Source of the DNA: an uncultured Prevotellaceae bacterium
Lineage (GTDB): Bacteria; Bacteroidota; Bacteroidia; Bacteroidales; Muribaculaceae
Reading direction: 5' to 3'
Assembly (NCBI GenBank): GCA_900318335.1
Contig: ONKF01000025.1
Span: forward strand, 1 to 64,000
Length of the DNA: 64,000 nucleotides
Part shown: piece by piece, positions 19,927-28,196 of the stretch
Position numbering within the stretch: position 1 is the first letter of the stretch
Layout: each line of letters opens with the position of its first letter
The notes under the pieces: generated by a model
The model's database searches: none
Seen by the model: only the letters and a program-made list of their open reading frames with translations
What the model was told of the DNA's origin: nothing
Made by a program: the position numbers and the translations under genes

Positions 19927-20901
19927 TCACTTGGGCACCTCGACATTATTGACCAGGGTAGCCACAATCTTTGAAGCCGTGTAGCCTTGCATTTCGGCTT
20001 CGGCCGCAATGATAATGCGGTGGTCAAGCACTGCAGGCGCCACCATCTTCACGTCATCGGGGGTGACGAAATCACGTCCATTGATGAGGGCGATGGCCTT
20101 TGATGCCTGCAACATGGCCACGGCAGCGCGTGGTGAAGCCCCCAGGAGCACAGCCTTGCTGGTGCGGGTTTGATGCACGATTTGGGCGATATAGCCCAGC
20201 AGCGAGTCATCAATCACCACGGCTCCCAGGGTGTCGCGCAATGCCAGCAGCGACTCCTTGGACATGATGGGCTTGATGTCTTCCAGTTTTGCCAGGCGTG
20301 CGTTGGACTGATGCCGTTGCAGGATGGTCTTTTCTTCTTCAAGCGTGGGGTACCCCATCACAATCTTAAACATGAAGCGGTCGAGCTGTGCTTCGGGCAG
20401 TTTGTAGGTGCCTTCTTGCTCCACAGGGTTCTGTGTGGCAATAATGGTATAGGGCTCTGCCATGTGGTGGGTAATGCCGTCAATGCTCACTTGGCGTTCC
20501 TCCATTACCTCAAAGAGAGCCGATTGGGTCTTTGCCGGCGCACGATTGATTTCGTCGACGAGCACCATGTTGGCAAAAATCGGGCCTTCATGGAAGTCAA
20601 ATTCGCTCGTTTTCATGTTAAACACTGTCGTGCCGAGCACATCACTGGGCATCAGGTCGGGGGTGAATTGTATGCGACTGAAGCGTGCATCAATCAGTCG
20701 GGCCGTGAGTCTGGCCAGCAGCGTCTTTGCCACTCCAGGCACACCCTCAAGCAGCACATGGCCGTCGGCAAGTATTGCCGCAATCAAGAGGTCCACAACC
20801 TGATTGTGTCCTACCACTACCCGAGCGATCTCTTCTTTTATCTGCCTCACTTGGGCCGAAAACTGTGCCAAATCGAGGCGAGGTGCTGTTGTTTGTTCCA
20901 T
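19927..20901 (-). CDS. MoxR family AAA+ ATPase
   Basis: A 324-residue cytoplasmic ATPase of the MoxR group, which act as chaperone-like activators of partner proteins. Walker A is GVPGVAKTLLARL, Walker B is VLVDEINRAPAKTQSALFEVMEE, and sensor 1 is TIIATQNPVEQEGTY. The C-terminal lid has SPRAAVAMLQASKAIALINGR and FVTPDDVKMVAPAVLDHRI. It lies between the DUF4350 gene (16 bp) and the DUF58 gene (24 bp). Confidence 0.95.
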   Translation of the reverse strand: MEQTTAPRLDLAQFSAQVRQIKEEIARVVVGHNQVVDLLIAAILADGHVLLEGVPGVAKTLLARLTARLIDARFSRIQFTPDLMPSDVLGTTVFNMKTSEFDFHEGPIFANMVLVDEINRAPAKTQSALFEVMEERQVSIDGITHHMAEPYTIIATQNPVEQEGTYKLPEAQLDRFMFKIVMGYPTLEEEKTILQRHQSNARLAKLEDIKPIMSKESLLALRDTLGAVVIDDSLLGYIAQIVHQTRTSKAVLLGASPRAAVAMLQASKAIALINGRDFVTPDDVKMVAPAVLDHRIIIAAEAEMQGYTASKIVATLVNNVEVPK

Positions 20902-20917
20902 TGTCTTATATGTTTTG

Positions 20918-22207
20918 TTAGATGTTGATTCGGTGCATTATATCATTCATCACGTCGATGAGCCGTTTAAGCCTCTCATCGCTTATCGAGTCCTCATTGG
21001 TGGCAATCATCACATCGCGAATCTGCTGATGCAGCTCGTTGAAGGGAATGCCCGTTCGATTGGACAGCGACATCAACTCATCGTCGAGGTTGTCATAGTT
21101 GTCAATATCGATCATGGCCTTGGCTCGCAAGTCGTTGCTGAATGTGACATATTTCTTGATGAGCAGGTCCACGTTGTCGTGACGCTTGTAGTAGATGCCA
21201 CCTATTCGCTTAACGAAATCCATCATGTGGTTCACTGGTGGCTTGATGACCGGTATGACGCGTTGACGGCGTCTTGCCGAGAACACAACAAAGGCCACCA
21301 GGGTTGCCAAGGCAAGATAGAATGCCCACCGCAGCGGCCGGTTTGCAAGCAGATAACGCAGAGGAGATTCCTGGTCTTGATCGTTGTCAACAGTGTCTAC
21401 ATCCCGGCTGATGTAAGTCGGGTCATAGCGCACTATGGGCTTGTCGACGCATCCACTCAGTAGCCGTAATACAAACGGGCGGATGGCGTCGTTGAGAATG
21501 CCGTAATTGGAGAATATCATGGGCATGCTCACTATGACTACCTTACCCTTGCCGAAATACCGGCTGCCCGCTATCGTGGACATGCGACCTTCTTGATAGT
21601 AATAAAGCTCTTTTGCCCTTTTAAGCGTGGCAATGATAGTGTACGCGCTCGATAGTTTGATCTCATTGTCGCAGAAGGCAGTGTTGACAATATAGGTGGC
21701 ATCAGCAAACCTGCCATCGGTATGCCATTGGACGGTGTCATAGAGGCTGGGGTCACTCAAAGTCTTTTTATCGAAATGGGACATGTAAGAATTATCGATA
21801 GGCTCGAAATAGAAACCTAATTCCTCACTGACATGCTGAACTTCATCGTAGTATATATTGTTGTCAAAGGCCAGGACCACATTGTTGCCATTTTCAATCA
21901 ACTTGAGGAAATCAACATCAAATGAATTGATGAACTCATCGTAATTGTTGGTGAAAAGGAAGGTGTGCTTGCCTCCTTTGTATTTCTTGCTGATGTATTT
22001 CTCGATGCCGTTCCCGAGCACCTCGTAGCCTTGCGGCAGGGATGCACGCAGCACGCTGTCCATCACATAGCAGCCAAAGGGTTGCTTGCTCTTGTGGCTT
22101 TGTGAAGTCTCATCCCACTTGAAGCGGGTCGGTGCATTCATCTCAAAAAGTAGAATCAAGGCCATGAGCGCAATGATTACCACAACAAATAGGCGGCTGG
22201 TTTTCAT
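20918..22207 (-). CDS. DUF4350 domain-containing membrane protein
   Basis: A 429-residue protein with an N-terminal membrane segment (about 6-24), an extracytoplasmic part (about 30-285) and a second membrane segment near 300 (WAFYLALATLVAFVVF), then a cytoplasmic tail. The extracytoplasmic part fits the DUF4350 (GATase1-like) domain: KQPFGCYVMDSVL, TFLFTNNYDEFINSFD, VVLAFDNNIYYDE and a C-terminal GKVVIVSMPMIFSNYGI. Function unknown. It overlaps the DUF4129 gene by 4 bp (ATGA), so the two are translationally coupled. Confidence 0.8.
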   Translation of the reverse strand: MKTSRLFVVVIIALMALILLFEMNAPTRFKWDETSQSHKSKQPFGCYVMDSVLRASLPQGYEVLGNGIEKYISKKYKGGKHTFLFTNNYDEFINSFDVDFLKLIENGNNVVLAFDNNIYYDEVQHVSEELGFYFEPIDNSYMSHFDKKTLSDPSLYDTVQWHTDGRFADATYIVNTAFCDNEIKLSSAYTIIATLKRAKELYYYQEGRMSTIAGSRYFGKGKVVIVSMPMIFSNYGILNDAIRPFVLRLLSGCVDKPIVRYDPTYISRDVDTVDNDQDQESPLRYLLANRPLRWAFYLALATLVAFVVFSARRRQRVIPVIKPPVNHMMDFVKRIGGIYYKRHDNVDLLIKKYVTFSNDLRAKAMIDIDNYDNLDDELMSLSNRTGIPFNELHQQIRDVMIATNEDSISDERLKRLIDVMNDIMHRINI

Positions 22208-22863
22208 GACGGCTCACCTCCTTCCTGTTGATTATCGGTTGGCTTTTGTGCCCCAGTGCTGTCGGCAATGCGGGCAAGCAGTGCTGCCTGGCGAGTGCGC
22301 ATCTCCTGGGCAAGCGCGGCATCGGCAGTGTAGTGGCCATATCGGATGCGCAGGAAATGATTGGTCATGATGGCGAAGTCCTCATCGGTCCACTCCATGG
22401 CATATTGCGTGGGCGTCTTGTATCGTCGCCAGGTTACCAGTGACGCATCACTGGCTGCTTTCAGGCACTGCAGGTACCGCAATCGGCACAGTGCCAGGTA
22501 GTCATTATTGCTTTCGGCTTCGGCAATCAGTTGGTCAAAGTCCACCTCATTGATATCGTCCTCGGTAATCTCTTGGGCTGTGTGTTGGACATCCCTTGGA
22601 CCGAATAATCCGGCCCTGTTTTTCCAGATCAAATAACCCACTGCCATCACCGCCAGTGCCCCCAAGAACCACCACACTCCATTGGGAATGTCTATTTTAG
22701 AAAGATCGATGTCGAATAAATCCTCAAGAGAATTCCAAAAACGGTCAAAATAGTTTGGCTCATGGTTAGGCTCCAAATCTCGGGCATAATCATATTCCCT
22801 TGAGTGCTGGAACGCATCAATTATCGAGTCATTGGCTACTATTGTGTCTCGGGACATGATCAT
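22204..22863 (-). CDS. DUF4129 domain-containing membrane protein
   Basis: A 219-residue protein with one central membrane segment (about 67-84, VWWFLGALAVMAVGYLIW). After it comes a region with the DUF4129 pattern: DYLALCRLRYLQCLKAA, TPTQYAMEWTDEDFAIMTNHFLRIRYG. Such proteins accompany MoxR/DUF58/DUF4350 genes and are thought to act at the cell envelope; their biochemistry is not known. It overlaps the DUF4350 gene by 4 bp and follows the next membrane protein by 8 bp. Confidence 0.8.
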   Translation of the reverse strand: MIMSRDTIVANDSIIDAFQHSREYDYARDLEPNHEPNYFDRFWNSLEDLFDIDLSKIDIPNGVWWFLGALAVMAVGYLIWKNRAGLFGPRDVQHTAQEITEDDINEVDFDQLIAEAESNNDYLALCRLRYLQCLKAASDASLVTWRRYKTPTQYAMEWTDEDFAIMTNHFLRIRYGHYTADAALAQEMRTRQAALLARIADSTGAQKPTDNQQEGGEPS

Positions 22864-22871
22864 AATCAGGC

Positions 22872-23720
22872 TTATTTCAGATGGGCAAAATTATCGATCT
22901 CACTCTCCAGGCCAAGGTCCTCTACCTCGGTCGCCACACTGCCATAATGATAGGTCATCGCAAGGACAAACAGCCCCATCTCCACAAAAATCATGAAACA
23001 TTGGGCCACACCGATAATGTATTTAAAGACATCAGCCAGGAATGACCAGAATACAGAGTCGATGGTCGATAGCCCCAAAGTTGATTCTAACGCGTAGTAC
23101 ATGCCAAGGGGAAAAGTGATGGCATTGTTGATGAGTAGCGACACGATGCCCATAATCAACGTGATGAGGATGAGTCGTCCCCACTTCTTGTGGCCCAGTG
23201 AAAAGGCACGCTTTGTATTATTCAATAACGAGTCCTGGTGCTCCAGTAGCATGATAGGACATATCAGGAACACGGGCAAAGCCGCAAATACAGCAACTAA
23301 ACCAATAATGGGGACAATGTTACACAACACAGCCAATGCCATTATAATTGTTCCTAAAATTATGACAACAAGGCACTTAAGCGTCGCCTTTGGTAACGTG
23401 CGCCACATGGTGGCCATGTTGCAGCCGTCAAGCGTGCCATCGTGGGTCTCAGACCACTTGACCAGCAATATCTCCAAGGCCGTGACAACAGCACTGCCCA
23501 CAACGGCCAACACGATAGAAACCACATACATCGTTTCGGACATGGATGTGCTTGATTCATCATATAATGAGGTGAGAGTTGTGCCTAAAATCACACAGAA
23601 TGGCAGGAGGAAGTAGGCCATCATCTTGAACCACTTTCTCCAATTCTCCCCCACAAAGTCAAACACCATGTTCACATTGTCGGTGAGTGTGCGATTTCTA
23701 TAGAGCCGATTGCTGTTCAT
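22872..23720 (-). CDS. Polytopic membrane protein of the MoxR/SpoIIM cluster
   Basis: A 282-residue protein with about six hydrophobic segments (for example MAYFLLPFCVILGTTL, VLAVVGSAVVTALEILLV and CLVVIILGTIIMALAVLCNI). I cannot assign it to a family with confidence; it resembles the DUF4013 or glycerophosphodiesterase-membrane-domain type of helical bundle proteins. Its start overlaps the end of the SpoIIM gene by 23 bp, showing tight coupling within the cluster. Confidence 0.75.
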   Translation of the reverse strand: MNSNRLYRNRTLTDNVNMVFDFVGENWRKWFKMMAYFLLPFCVILGTTLTSLYDESSTSMSETMYVVSIVLAVVGSAVVTALEILLVKWSETHDGTLDGCNMATMWRTLPKATLKCLVVIILGTIIMALAVLCNIVPIIGLVAVFAALPVFLICPIMLLEHQDSLLNNTKRAFSLGHKKWGRLILITLIMGIVSLLINNAITFPLGMYYALESTLGLSTIDSVFWSFLADVFKYIIGVAQCFMIFVEMGLFVLAMTYHYGSVATEVEDLGLESEIDNFAHLK

Positions 23721-24690
23721 CGGTCACAGATTGTTTGCGGTGTTTACGTCCCACCATATAGGGTAGGACAATATAGTAAAAAATAATGAATGCGGCAGAC
23801 AGTACAATCACCAGCACTCTGAATGCCAGGGGGTACTCGGTGTGCCGCGTGAGATATCCCTCAATGAATGCGGCCACGATGGTCACGGGAAACACGCTCA
23901 CGGCAATCTTGAGGGCTTCCTTGGCCTTGCGGCGGAATGACATCATGCGGCTATAGGTGCCGGGAAATAACCACCCTGATCCCATCACAAATCCTGCTCC
24001 CCCCGAGAGCACCATCGTGGAAATTTCGAGCGTTCCGTGTTGCATGATGGCCAACAGCGCGTCACCAAACACGCCATATTGGAAAAAGAAGAAAGTAAAA
24101 GCCCCAACCATGATGGCATTGTACATGATAATCAGTGCTGTGGCAAATGGCGTGAAAATGCCCATTGAAATGCTCAAAACATCAACCTTCAGGTTATTGA
24201 GCATGATGCCGAAGAATGAATCGGCTTCAGGGCCGTGGCTATAGACGTCGGTAGGAACGCCGTTCTTGATGTTCTCTATGGTCATGTCCACATAGTAATC
24301 TCCCAAGATTAGCCTGGCAAAGTCTGCATCGTTCATGAGCGAGGCAATGCCCACGCACACGAAGAACACAAACACGGCAAGCGATGCGAGCATGGCCTTG
24401 CGGTTGTCATATACCGCCTGAGGCACCTCCTGGGTCCAAAACGTCCACAAGCGCGACCACTGCTCATTACGATCGCTGTAAATCTCGTTGTGTAACTTCA
24501 GCGTCATGGCGTTGAGCATCGTGGTGATGGTGGCATCAGGAAAATGTGTGCGTGAGAAAGCCAGGTCAGATGTCAGTTCAGTGTACATCTGCGCCAGAGT
24601 GTCAGGGGACTCGTCCGACGGACTATCAATACGGCGCTGATAATCCCTCCACCGGGCAATGTTATGTTTGATGAAAACTGACTCTCTCAT
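23698..24690 (-). CDS. SpoIIM/DUF95 family membrane protein
   Basis: A 330-residue protein of the stage II sporulation protein M superfamily, which in non-sporulating bacteria sits with MoxR and RDD genes. An N-terminal cytoplasmic helical part (MRESVFIKHNIARWRDYQRRI, LTSDLAFSRTHFPD) precedes five or six membrane segments, including the conserved IMLNNLKVDVLSISMGIFTPFATALIIMYNAIMVGAF stretch and a HGTLEIS motif. It is the first gene of the minus-strand cluster and diverges from the RDD gene across a 100-bp promoter region. Confidence 0.88.
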   Translation of the reverse strand: MRESVFIKHNIARWRDYQRRIDSPSDESPDTLAQMYTELTSDLAFSRTHFPDATITTMLNAMTLKLHNEIYSDRNEQWSRLWTFWTQEVPQAVYDNRKAMLASLAVFVFFVCVGIASLMNDADFARLILGDYYVDMTIENIKNGVPTDVYSHGPEADSFFGIMLNNLKVDVLSISMGIFTPFATALIIMYNAIMVGAFTFFFFQYGVFGDALLAIMQHGTLEISTMVLSGGAGFVMGSGWLFPGTYSRMMSFRRKAKEALKIAVSVFPVTIVAAFIEGYLTRHTEYPLAFRVLVIVLSAAFIIFYYIVLPYMVGRKHRKQSVTDEQQSAL

Positions 24691-24719
24691 GATAATGAAA
24701 AGGTGGTAAATTTTTTCTG

Positions 24720-24750
24720 TTGCAAAATTAGACTATTATTTGTACTTTTG
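24720..24750 (+). promoter_or_regulatory. Promoter of the RDD gene, facing the SpoIIM cluster promoter
   Basis: TTG at 24720-24722 and TACTTTTG at 24743-24750 are spaced 20 bp, the Bacteroidetes arrangement. On the minus strand 24723-24730 reads TAATTTTG, a second TAnnTTTG box placed to drive the SpoIIM-to-DUF58 cluster. The two promoters interleave, so they probably compete or are co-regulated. Confidence 0.65.
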
Positions 24751-24790
24751 CAACAAAATATTTCACAACCAAAGGGACAAAAACTCAATT

Positions 24791-25537
24791 ATGGCGCAAT
24801 CGTCAATTATTACCGGACAATATGTGGAACTTACCCAGACTCCAGCAAGTGTGGGTGATAGACTGTTTGCCGCCATTATCGACTATGTCATACTCATAGT
24901 CTACTTCATCGCGATATCATTGTTTGGAATTAATATTCTGGACGGATTCCATTATACCAACGACGTGATAACCATTGCCTGTTATGTGGCCATTACTTTC
25001 CCTGTTATCTTTTATTATCCTATCTGCGAGATTTTCGCCAAAGGGCAGAGCATCGGGAAGATGGCAATGAAAACGCGTGTGGTAACCATCGACGGCAATT
25101 CGCCCTCAGTGGGTAGTTGCTTGCTGCGATGGCTTTTGTACCCCATCGATACCATTTTCACAGGGTTCTTGGGAGTGGTGTTCATCACCTTTGGCAAGCA
25201 TCGTCAACGCTTGGGAGATCTCGCCGCGGGTACCATTGTCATAAAGACCACCTCGACGCAGTATGACTTCTACGGGATGAACGATTATAACTATGTGCAA
25301 CAGGGCTATGAGCCCACCTATCCCGAGGCAGCCAACTTGACCTCAAGACAGGTTGATGTAATCACGCGCACGCTCTACAATACCAGTTCCAGTCGTTACG
25401 GTGAACTCGTCTATAAACTGGCTGTTCAAGTGCAGCAATTCCTTGGGGTACCCATTACCGAGAATCTCTATGCAGATGCTTTTCTCAAGACGGTGCTCAA
25501 CGATTTCTACTACTATACCTCAACAATCGAGGTATAA
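24791..25537 (+). CDS. RDD family membrane protein
   Basis: A 248-residue protein with the RDD domain: the opening GQYVELTQTPASVGDRLFAAIIDYVI carries the conserved R and D residues, two further membrane segments follow, and QSIGKMAMKTRVVTIDG and GKHRQRLGDLAAGTIVI are characteristic. A soluble C-terminal part of about 80 residues remains. I chose ATG 24791 because it starts just before the family motif and after the promoter. RDD proteins often sit beside SpoIIM genes, as here. Confidence 0.88.
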   Translation: MAQSSIITGQYVELTQTPASVGDRLFAAIIDYVILIVYFIAISLFGINILDGFHYTNDVITIACYVAITFPVIFYYPICEIFAKGQSIGKMAMKTRVVTIDGNSPSVGSCLLRWLLYPIDTIFTGFLGVVFITFGKHRQRLGDLAAGTIVIKTTSTQYDFYGMNDYNYVQQGYEPTYPEAANLTSRQVDVITRTLYNTSSSRYGELVYKLAVQVQQFLGVPITENLYADAFLKTVLNDFYYYTSTIEV

Positions 25538-25784
25538 ATAACCCAGTACATTCCCACACATGTTGCTTGACAATTAGTCTGTTACCAAGACTCTTGTCAG
25601 CCAAGCCCAGAAATCCAAAACAAGTCAGTCCCTCATCCTGAAGGAAACCGCTACCCACATCGGTGTCTACCTTCTTTTGGCACTCTTTTGGGCCTTTCTC
25701 TGCCCAGCGAAATGGCAAATGATATATCACCATCCAGTAACGCGATATTTTGCCATTAGTAATCAAATGTCCTAATTCATCCAT
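25497..25784 (-). CDS. Possible small hypothetical protein, convergent with RDD
   Basis: A 95-residue frame that starts ATG in an otherwise empty 335-bp gap and runs 41 bp into the end of the RDD gene on the other strand. The first 80 residues look protein-like (MDELGHLITNGKISRYWMVI, then VDTDVGSGFLQDEGLTCFGF), while the tail inside RDD does not. I know no family for it. It may be a real small gene or a remnant. Confidence 0.3.
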   Translation of the reverse strand: MDELGHLITNGKISRYWMVIYHLPFRWAEKGPKECQKKVDTDVGSGFLQDEGLTCFGFLGLADKSLGNRLIVKQHVWECTGLFIPRLLRYSSRNR

Positions 25785-25842
25785 CTTAGTTTTTTATACA
25801 TAAAAGTCCCCACTTGTACCATATAATGAAACAACAATTAAC

Positions 25843-25850
25843 TATCTTTG
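25843..25850 (+). promoter_or_regulatory. -7 box of the WYL regulator gene
   Basis: TATCTTTG matches TAnnTTTG and lies 22 bp before the ATG at 25873. No good -33 element is visible at the usual spacing. Confidence 0.55.
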
Positions 25851-25872
25851 CAAGTGTAATTCAAAATTGATT

Positions 25873-26832
25873 ATGAAGATACCTACGCTATTTAAGGAGT
25901 ATATATGGCTAATTGAGACGATCAATCGTGCAGGCAAGATCACGTTTGCCGAAATCAATGAGCAGTGGAAACAGAAGGAGGAAAGTGGTGGACTGGAGTT
26001 CTCCAGGACTACTTTCAACCGCCATCGTGACGCCATCATGGACATGTTCGGTGTCATCATCGAGTGTGACCGTCGTGATGGCTACCGGTACTATATCGAG
26101 AATAAGGAGGTGCTGGAAGAAGACAGTGTTCAGAATTGGTTGTTCTCGACTTTGAGCGTGAGCAACATGATGGACGAGAACATGTCGTTGCAGCACCGTA
26201 TTCTGTTAGAGAGCATCCCGTCAGGCGACCAGTTGCTGCAGCAAATCATCAAAGCGATGCGCGATGGGCGCCGTATCATGATGACCTATCGTCGTTATGG
26301 TGCCGCTTCGGCCAACTCGTTTTCGGCGGAGCCTTATTGCGTGAAGCTGTTCCGACGTCGTTGGTATGTACTGGTCAAGTTGACTCGTCCACATTATCAT
26401 GAGGATGGGAAAGATGGTGCGAGTTTCTTCTCCATCTTTTCGCTTGACCGCATCGAACAGATCGAATTGCAGAAAACCAAGTTCACGATAGATCCTGCAT
26501 TTGATGCTGCCGCATATTTCAACGAATGCTTCGGCATCGTTGTGGCCGACGGCACCAAGCCTGAGCGCCTTGTGCTGCGAGCCTATGGCCTTGAGCCGCA
26601 CTACCTGCGCGACCTGCCGTTGCATCAGTCCCAAAGGGAACTGGAGACGAACGAAGAATATACTGACTTTGAATTGGTCATGAGACCAACGACTGACTTC
26701 AAGGCGCACCTGATGTCACGTGGTCGGTGGCTACAGGTAATATCCCCGCAGTGGTTGGCCGATGAGATCCAGGAATGGCTTCAAGCGGCCCTTGATACTT
26801 ACCAAAACAGCCAAAAAACGCAAGAAAAATGA
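25873..26832 (+). CDS. WYL domain transcriptional regulator
   Basis: A 319-residue DNA-binding regulator. Residues 1-85 read as a winged helix (FSRTTFNRHRDAIMDMFGVIIEC), and 125-215 as the WYL ligand-binding domain, with MTYRRYGAASANSFSAEPYCVKLFRRRWYVLVK and FSLDRIEQIEL. A C-terminal WCX-type domain follows (VLRAYGLEPHYLRDLPLHQS, DFKAHLMSRGRWLQVISPQWLADEI). WYL regulators often sense nucleic-acid ligands and control defence or DNA-damage genes. The ATG at 25873 is preferred over a TTG at 25867. It stands 180 bp upstream of a co-directional six-gene array and is the natural candidate to regulate it. Confidence 0.88.
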   Translation: MKIPTLFKEYIWLIETINRAGKITFAEINEQWKQKEESGGLEFSRTTFNRHRDAIMDMFGVIIECDRRDGYRYYIENKEVLEEDSVQNWLFSTLSVSNMMDENMSLQHRILLESIPSGDQLLQQIIKAMRDGRRIMMTYRRYGAASANSFSAEPYCVKLFRRRWYVLVKLTRPHYHEDGKDGASFFSIFSLDRIEQIELQKTKFTIDPAFDAAAYFNECFGIVVADGTKPERLVLRAYGLEPHYLRDLPLHQSQRELETNEEYTDFELVMRPTTDFKAHLMSRGRWLQVISPQWLADEIQEWLQAALDTYQNSQKTQEK

Positions 26833-26930
26833 TATTTTTCTGAAATTTCTTTAACCTGTACCGCATGGTGGTACAACACGCCCATAATTTTGCCATCAAG
26901 ATTGCGAAGATGGGCTGCACTCGGCATAGT

Positions 26931-26970
26931 TTAAGCAAGCTTAACTCTGCACTCATTTGCACCATCTTTG
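26931..26970 (+). promoter_or_regulatory. Candidate promoter and operator upstream of the HIRAN gene array
   Basis: CATCTTTG at 26963-26970 is one base off TAnnTTTG. About 20 bp upstream, at the -33 position, TTAAGC and GCTTAA form a perfect inverted repeat with a 2-bp spacer (26931-26944). A repressor bound there would block the promoter; the WYL protein encoded upstream is the obvious candidate. No typical -33 TTTG is present. Confidence 0.4.
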
Positions 26971-27012
26971 CATCGTCAACAAGAAGTATTAACGCTTTAA
27001 AGATTCAAGATT

Positions 27013-27360
27013 ATGGAAGCAAAGAAGAAATTTTTCATGGATTGCCATTTGGCTGGTCGTAAGTATCACGATGCTGACGAAGTATGGGACAAGCTCAAGG
27101 TGGGCGCTTTGCTCCAACTGGAGCGCGACCTGGACAACCGCTATGACCCGGATGCTGTCGCAGTTATATACAAAGACACGGAACTTGACGAGTCGTTCTG
27201 CATAGGGTACATTCCCCGTACCGACAACGAAACGCTTGCCGCCTTCCTTGAGATGGGCTGGACTGACGCTTTTGAGTGCCGCATCAGCAAAATCAATGAG
27301 AATGCTCATTCAGAGTATCAGGTTTACTTGACTGTAAAGATTAAAAGAAACAAACAATAA
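27013..27360 (+). CDS. HIRAN domain protein
   Basis: A 115-residue protein that is almost entirely a HIRAN domain: FFMDCHLAGRKYHDADEVWD, LQLERDLDNRYDPDAVAVIY and IGYIPRTDNETLAAFLEMGW follow the domain pattern seen at the N-terminus of HLTF/Rad5. HIRAN domains bind DNA ends or damaged DNA. Stand-alone HIRAN proteins are common in bacteria and often unassigned. It is the first gene of the array, 13 bp before the Sel1 gene. Confidence 0.8.
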   Translation: MEAKKKFFMDCHLAGRKYHDADEVWDKLKVGALLQLERDLDNRYDPDAVAVIYKDTELDESFCIGYIPRTDNETLAAFLEMGWTDAFECRISKINENAHSEYQVYLTVKIKRNKQ

Positions 27361-27373
27361 AACTATCACAACT

Positions 27374-27919
27374 ATGCAACAAGAAACGAAGATTTTAGAC
27401 CTTGGTAACGGACGCAGCATCAAGATGCCCGTGAACTACCAGCATTTCATTCTCGACTACTCGTCCAATCCCGAGAACAAGGGATGGGACCGCGAAGAGG
27501 TCATGCATATCCTGCGTTGCGTCCAAGAAGGCCATATCGAGGAACTCGAAATGGACGGCAACCTGATGAATGACATCGGCACCTTCTTTGAGGATGGAGT
27601 CTGTGTCAAGCCGGACATTGAGATGGCGGTCTATTGGTATGAGCAGGCGATCGAGAGCGGTAACGACCTTGCCCGCAGCAACCTCGCCGACGTACTCCGT
27701 AAGGGCACCCAAGGTTATCCCAAGGATTTGAAACGAGCCTTTGAGCTATACCAGGCATGTGGCTTGCCTTATGCCCATTATCGCGTCGGTGAGTTTCTGG
27801 AGCACGGTTGGGGCGTTGCTCAAGACCTTGATGCAGCTAAGGCCTACTACCGCCAAGCTTATAATGAGGGCCATGCCCTTGCCAACAAGAAACTCAAGGA
27901 ATGGAACTTCCTTGAATAG
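27374..27919 (+). CDS. Sel1-like repeat protein
   Basis: A 181-residue protein whose C-terminal two thirds consist of Sel1/TPR-like repeats: DIGTFFEDGVCVKPDIEMAV, YWYEQAIESGNDLARSNLAD, VGEFLEHGWGVAQDLDAAKA and YYRQAYNEGHALANKKL. There is no signal peptide, so it should be cytoplasmic. Sel1 repeats mediate protein contacts; the partner is unknown. It lies 13 bp after the HIRAN gene and 28 bp before the SecG-like gene. Confidence 0.8.
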   Translation: MQQETKILDLGNGRSIKMPVNYQHFILDYSSNPENKGWDREEVMHILRCVQEGHIEELEMDGNLMNDIGTFFEDGVCVKPDIEMAVYWYEQAIESGNDLARSNLADVLRKGTQGYPKDLKRAFELYQACGLPYAHYRVGEFLEHGWGVAQDLDAAKAYYRQAYNEGHALANKKLKEWNFLE

Positions 27920-27947
27920 AATTAGGACCCTTTAATAGAGCATTAAG

Positions 27948-28169
27948 ATGAACACAGTATTGAATATTGTAATTTCTGTGGCTGCTCTTCTCTTGATCGG
28001 TGTTGTACTCATTCAGAAATCAAGAGGCAACGGAGTTGTCACTCAATTTGACGGTTTTGAGAAGAATTTAGGTGTTAAGACCACGGCAAAATTCTTTGAA
28101 AGGGCGACATTCACTCCTGGAGGTATCATCCTTGTTGCAAGTATAATCAGCGCTTTTGTAGCTCCATAG
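27948..28169 (+). CDS. SecG-like small membrane protein
   Basis: A 73-residue protein with two hydrophobic segments (about 5-23 and 55-72) joined by a loop. The first segment and loop, LLLIGVVLIQKSRGNGVVTQ, and then KNLGVKTTAKFFERATF, follow the SecG pattern of VVLVQKsKGgGla..F.....MGVrkttdFLEkaTw. Length is near that of SecG proteins, but the Gly-rich loop is altered. It could be the genome's only SecG or a diverged second copy; its setting among accessory genes suggests the latter. It lies 28 bp after the Sel1 gene and 27 bp before a secreted-protein gene. Confidence 0.6.
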   Translation: MNTVLNIVISVAALLLIGVVLIQKSRGNGVVTQFDGFEKNLGVKTTAKFFERATFTPGGIILVASIISAFVAP

Positions 28170-28196
28170 TTGGGTTGATAAAACATCAATTGGAAA

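Noticed and set aside
26820..26841. AGAAAAAT/ATTTTTCT hairpin at the end of the WYL gene as a terminator
   Set aside because: Entirely A/T pairs, thermodynamically weak, and overlaps the stop codon.
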